Source: Cannabis sativa | Taxonomy: Eukaryota > Streptophyta > Magnoliopsida > Rosales > Cannabaceae | Length of the DNA: 64,000 nucleotides | Assembly (NCBI RefSeq): GCF_029168945.1 | Contig: NC_083607.1 | Coordinates: 39,603,257 to 39,667,256, forward strand | Direction of reading: 5' to 3' | Shown here: piece by piece, positions 59,502-64,000 of the stretch | Layout: each line of letters opens with the position of its first letter | How positions within the stretch are numbered: the first letter of the stretch is position 1 | Notes under the pieces: generated by a model | Told to the model about the DNA's origin: nothing | Seen by the model: only the letters and a program-made list of their open reading frames with translations | The model's database searches: none | Translations under genes and position numbers: made by a program

Positions 59502-59653
59502 TCTTGTTTATTTTATTTTTTATTAATAATTTTTTAATAGAGAAATTTAAAATTCTATATGTATATTATTCATATAAATTTTAAACTTCTTAATAAATAA
59601 AATAGAAGTTTTTGAGTTTTATTTTTAATAAATAATTCGATAGTATAATTTTA

Positions 59654-59882
59654 GGGATATGATTTTGTCCCGTGATGTACTTTCACGGAATGTATACCGT
59701 GGTACATTAGATGGGTCTCAGGGTACATTAAATGAGTATCCGGGTACGTTTCTACTTTTAAACCTAATTACCCCTAGATCAATCTAAGCCGTCAGATCAA
59801 ATAACTCCCTCATCTGACGGCCGCCGTACATCACGGATTACAATCCGTGAAAGTACAATAACGGGACAAAAAATCATATCCC
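59654..59882. mobile_element. Short MITE upstream of FCLY
   Basis: The ends are inverted repeats: left GGGATATGATTTTGTCCCGT, and right, read in reverse, GGGATATGATTTTTTGTCCC. Homology continues to the TACTTTCACGG segments. It is 229 bp with no coding capacity. A possible 5-bp duplication TTTTA lies at 59649-59653 and 59883-59887. The superfamily is not clear. Confidence 0.82.
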
Positions 59883-60183
59883 TTTTATTATTATTATATA
59901 TTAGATTATTTTTTTTAAGTTATTATTTAATAATTTCATAAGTAATTGTTTTTTAATTATTATATTATATATTTAAAATAGTCACGCGAAAAGCGATTAT
60001 ATTACTTAGTTTATTATAAAAATGCCGAAAAAAGTATTATCTCTTTTTATATAGCTATAGATATTATTATGACAGAAGAAAAATATTAAAAGCACATGGC
60101 CTAACATCTTTAATATCAGTTCTATTTATTTTTTCTAAAATCAGTTCCATTTATTAATTTAATAAATATTATAAAAAACCCTA

Positions 60184-60196
60184 AATAATAATAATG

Positions 60197-60242
<46 letters not shown>
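60184..60242. repeat. (AAT)n microsatellite
   Basis: About 19 AAT units with one GAT interruption near the left end, about 180 bp upstream of the FCLY start codon. Confidence 0.95.
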
Positions 60243-60244
<2 letters not shown>

Positions 60245-60423
60245 GACCATGTCATAAAAATAAAATTATTATGCACTTGTGTCTAATCTATGCTAAAAAT
60301 ATTAAAAAAAAAAAAAAGTCTTCACTGTCCTGCTTAGCTATAATCATTCGTTTTAAACAACGGAAAGTTTCGTAAAGAAGAGTAACACGTGTAGCTTTTG
60401 GAGCTTTGCACAATTCCTTAACA

Positions 60424-63400
60424 ATGGTGTTATCAAGGCTCACACTCATTTTCATTCTCTATTTTCTCTCTGTCTCATCAGCAACCAACCCACCACCGCC
60501 GGATGCCGCCGTTTGCATTGTCGGCGCAGGCATCGGAGGCTCCTCACTCGCCCACTTTCTCCGGCTTTACTCCACTCCCGATGTCGATTTTCACATCCGC
60601 ATCTTTGAGCGAAACGGCGTCGTTGGAGGCCGTACGGCCACGGTCAATGTCTCCGGCGACTTCTTCGAGGCTGGAGCTTCCATTCTCCATCCCAAAAACT
60701 TCCACACCCTCAATTACACCAAGCTGCTTAATCTCACCATTAAAGAACCTTCATCATCATCTTCTTCTGCTTCTCCAGCTTTCGGAATTTGGGACGGTAA
60801 GAAATTTGTCTTTAAAACCATAAGCTTCAACTCCGGCCTTCCCTTTGTTCAGAAGATTGTTTCGGTCGCCAATTCGGTCCTCATGGTTCTTCGCTACGGC
60901 TTCTCGCTTCTCAAAATGAATACATTTGTTCAGGTAAAATTCTGCGTGTTTATACAAGTACTAAATATTTTGAGTGAGAGATTGATTGAATTGAGTTAGT
61001 TATTGTGAGACATATTTGTACTGTGCAGGAAACTGTTGGAAATTTTTTGAAATACTATGAAAGTCATGAGTCGAGACCCATTTTTGAAAGCGTTGAGGAG
61101 ATGCTTAAATGGGCGGGACTCTACAATCTAACAACCACCACTTTGGGATTTAAATTGGCTGATATTGGATTGTCTCCTTTGTTGATAAATGAGCTTGTAA
61201 CTGTAAGATTTATCTGCTTTATATATACTAAATGGTTGATTTCTGAAAAAAAATGTGGTTACTGACATGATTAGCTACGAATTAGATTGTGGAACGAGTC
61301 TTTTGTTATAATCCTTAATGGGAATTGATAAGACTTTTTGGGATCTGGATTTGAGTTTTTCAAATAGGAAATCATTAATCATGTATGATTAAGCTTCATA
61401 TGGTGAGATCTATACATTGCATTCCCTCTGTAACTGGACATATCCCTATAACCCGAGACTAAATTTAGATCTTTCTTACTACAAGAGTCAATGAATAAAG
61501 TAAGTAAATAGGGATTGCGATATTTTTTTTTTTTAATAGGGATTGCGATAATTTGAATGCTATGTCAGCTATAAACTTATGGATCCATATTAAGCTATTG
61601 ATTGTAGTATAAACAAATATAAGATTTGGAAATATGCTCAAGAATGTAGCTTCAGTTTGGTTGAAGTATGTGTATGGTGCTTAAAACAAGAAATACTATA
61701 AGAGGGTGTGTTGGATTGTTTGAATTTTGATTTGTTTATTTGGGTATGAAAAAGTAGCATGTTTGAGCTTTGCTTAAATTTAAGATTTTTAATTGCAGGT
61801 CATCACAAGAATCAATTATGGTCAGAGTGTAGCCATTAGTGGACTTGCAGGAGCTGTTTCATTGGCTGGATCTGATGAAGGGTTGTGGTCCATAGAAGGA
61901 GGGAACTGGCAGATGGCTTCTGGTCTTATTAATCATTCAAATGTTGCATTGCACCTACATGAGGAAATAGAATCAATCTCTTTTGTTGAAAGATATTATG
62001 AACTTAATTCCACCAAAGGAAAGAGCTATAAATGTGACATTGCTGTGGTTGCTACACCTCTAGATGAGGTGAAAATTCAGTTTACTCCTCAAGTATCAAT
62101 TCCCAAGAGAAGTTTACAGCATACCTATGCAACTTTTATTAGGGGCCTTCTAAATCCTGTAAGTTCTCTAACATTCTTATCAATCCTTGTGCAGAAACCT
62201 TTGTTTTCCATTCATTTTATTCTACATTATTTCTATTAAAATTAATCCTTGATGTTTTGTTGTTCCGAAGGAATATTTCGGCCTGGATTCGGTATCAAAA
62301 ATTCCAGAACTAGTGGGAACGATTGAGCATCCAGATCTTTCATTCTCAAGCATTTCAGTTCTTAAGCAATATGATGAAAAAGATATGGCGTACAAGGTCT
62401 TCTCTCGTAAACCTATGAGCGATGAATTACTAGATAGCATCTTCAGGTACTATCCACTAGCCATCTCTTATTCATTGTGTGGGGAAATCATTTATTTTTT
62501 ACGTTCGGGAGACTGCTGCATACATTGTATGTTTTAATTGAAAAATCTTAACGTACTAAATAATTAATTTACAGTACCTGGTGTGATGATGGCATTACCT
62601 TAATCATAGTTTGCTCTGAAAATTTTGACAATTGTCCTCCCATTCTGTCTTAGCACTGGCTTCCACTTATCAAATATCAATATCATTAGTGGTCTAGTTT
62701 AATATCTATTTCATATGTCTCCATTCCATCATTGCCACTGCATAATTGTCTAGATACAGCAACTTCTTCCAAACCCACTAGCCATTATTATTTCCTGAAA
62801 ACCAAGAGGAGCAATAGGTTATGGCTTTAGAATGAGGTCATCATTGTGTTTAGTAAAAGGGAGGGAAATAGCATTAGAATATTAAGTCTGATGAAAATTA
62901 AACCATTTTGCTAAACTGCTGTTGCTGTGGTTGTTATTCCTTTAAGATTTCCAAAGTACATGAGGGCTTGTTATTTACCTCAGCATGTATTTGTCTCTTC
63001 GTACTTTCCTCACCTTAGTTGTTTTTTTACATAGTTTTACATAATTAGCTTGACAAGGCGGGTTGACTAATTTGCGATCCATCTGAGCATAATTGAGACT
63101 GGTTGATCTCAAGAGTACTATATCTCTGTCCTCTCAGTTAGTCAGTTGTAGATTAAGCCTCTTTGTCTCTCTCTCTCTCTCTAATAAAAACCACTTTGAC
63201 AATGGTTTGTTGCTATGGATGATCTATTATCTAATAGATTATATACACAGTTGAAACATGGAATTTGATGTCTACAGATAACTAGAGAAGTTAAAACAAA
63301 AAAAAAAAAGTTATGCCAGAAGTTTGGGGAGTACGCAAATGTGGTTCGGAATAATTATGTGTTATTCATTTATCTCTTTTTCAAGAGATCTATTGTGAAA

Positions 63401-63939
63401 ACTAGTTATGAAAATGTGTCCAAACAAACCAAGCAGGACTTGTATTTTCCTTTTGGGTTGATATCATTATTTGTGAGGAAGTTACAATAGAGTAAATTAA
63501 AAGTGTTTTTTTTTAGCTTAGATTGTGATTTTCTTTTTTGCTGAATAAGATTGTGAATCACTTAAATAACTAAGGATTTATATATTCTTCCTTTTGTTTC
63601 CTCTTAAATGGAAAGGTAGCCTACCCTTACAAATTTTCAGTACTAATTGTGTCATTTTCTGTGTGCGGTTTCAGTCTGAGAAAGGAGACAATTCAAATAA
63701 ATTGGGGTGCATACCCTCATTACAAAGCTCCTGAAGTGTTTGCACCATTTATCTTGGATGATCGACATTTGTATTATGTGAATGCCTTTGAGAATGCAGC
63801 TAGTACAATGGAGACTAGTGCTGTGGCAGCTGAGAATATTGCTCGACTCATCCTCTCTAGATTCTTTGGCCAACCACCTTTCAGTTCCTCAAGATCGGAA
63901 TCCAATTCTGATGAAGGAACTTTACGAGTAGATCTGTGA
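60424..63939 (+). CDS. FCLY: Farnesylcysteine lyase (prenylcysteine oxidase family), five exons
   Basis: Inferred exons are 60424-60933, 61029-61202, 61799-62158, 62271-62446 and 63675-63939. All introns are GT-AG, and the product is 494 residues, close to the roughly 500 of Arabidopsis FCLY. Residues 1-20 form a hydrophobic signal peptide. An FAD-binding Rossmann motif follows (VCIVGAGIGGSSLAHFL, about 30-46), then IFERNGVVGGRTATV at 60-74. Exon 3 holds GLAGAVSLAGSDEGLWSIEG. Exon 5 ends with the FAD-contact-type NAFENAASTMETSAVAAEN. Sites such as N75-V-S and NYT suggest glycosylation in the secretory pathway. The family oxidatively cleaves farnesylcysteine from degraded prenylated proteins to farnesal, cysteine and H2O2. 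In Arabidopsis this influences abscisic acid signalling. ATG 60424 is chosen because it starts the signal peptide in frame, and no upstream in-frame ATG is seen. No stop or frameshift interrupts it. Confidence 0.93.
62447..63674 (+). other. FCLY: FCLY intron 4 (1228 bp)
   Basis: The longest intron, GT at 62447 and CAG ending 63674, splitting a Ser codon (phase 2). It contains a (CT)n run near 63166-63181 and A/T-rich sequence. I see no element ends or gene inside it. Confidence 0.85.
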
Positions 63940-64000
63940 GTTTTCTTTCTATGGAGAACTGTAAAATTATACAAATTGTACTTTAAAATGGTATTAAAAG
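63940..64000 (+). other. FCLY: FCLY 3' UTR start
   Basis: AT-rich sequence after the TGA at 63937-63939. The polyadenylation site lies beyond or near the window edge. Confidence 0.6.

Larger units (their letters stand above)
59507..60423. other. Upstream region of FCLY
   Basis: AT-rich DNA between Gypsy-2 and the FCLY start codon. It contains the MITE at 59654-59882 and an AAT microsatellite at 60184-60242. The FCLY promoter should lie in the last few hundred bases. I see no clear TATA box at a standard distance, though TATATAG-like sequence occurs near 60050. Confidence 0.6.

Noticed and set aside
60503..60823. Second frame overlapping FCLY exon 1
   Set aside because: Shadow frame of the FCLY coding exon, Ser/Pro-rich from codon bias.

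Overview
This is eudicot-type plant nuclear DNA. It is AT-rich intergenic sequence filled with nested retrotransposons, and it ends in one intron-containing host gene. The evidence for a plant is spliceosomal introns, tRNA-iMet-primed Copia elements, a Cassandra TRIM with 5S-like LTRs, a plant L1-type LINE with zf-RVT and RNase H domains, and Tat-lineage Gypsy elements with two RNase H domains. The species cannot be fixed from sequence alone; Cannabaceae is only an impression.

Layout, left to right. (1) 1-778 is the 5' end of a decayed Copia element on the minus strand, split by Copia-I. (2) 779-10773 is Copia-I (TSD AATTT), with about 1.85-kb LTRs, a 3.6-kb leader, a frameshifted gag and eroded pol. 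(3) 10779-12332 is AT-rich DNA with short tandem duplications. (4) 12333-25422 is a MITE split by Gypsy-1 (12362-25018, TSD CCATG). Gypsy-1 carries gag-pol on the minus strand and a separate gene on the plus strand. A complete Cassandra element (21305-22241, TSD TGAGC) interrupts its gag-pro region. (5) 25778-42650 is a 5'-truncated LINE on the minus strand, split by Copia-II (27990-38891, TSD CCCTC). Copia-II itself holds a solo LTR (34369-36626, TSD ACTCT). (6) 43865-59501 is Gypsy-2, the same architecture as Gypsy-1. Its antisense gene is broken by a second solo LTR (47489-49831), and its RT/RNase H region carries a 1532-bp tandem duplication. (7) 59654-59882 is a short MITE. (8) 60424-63939 is an intact five-exon gene for farnesylcysteine lyase (FCLY / prenylcysteine oxidase family).

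The only gene that looks functional is FCLY. Every retroelement reading frame seen carries stops, frameshifts or insertions.

The most interesting signals are in the mobile DNA. Both Gypsy elements carry an antisense, intron-containing gene with its own TATA box just inside the 3' LTR. The Copia family shows covarying or conserved RNA hairpins in its LTR and leader. The solo-LTR family carries palindrome arrays with compensatory changes.
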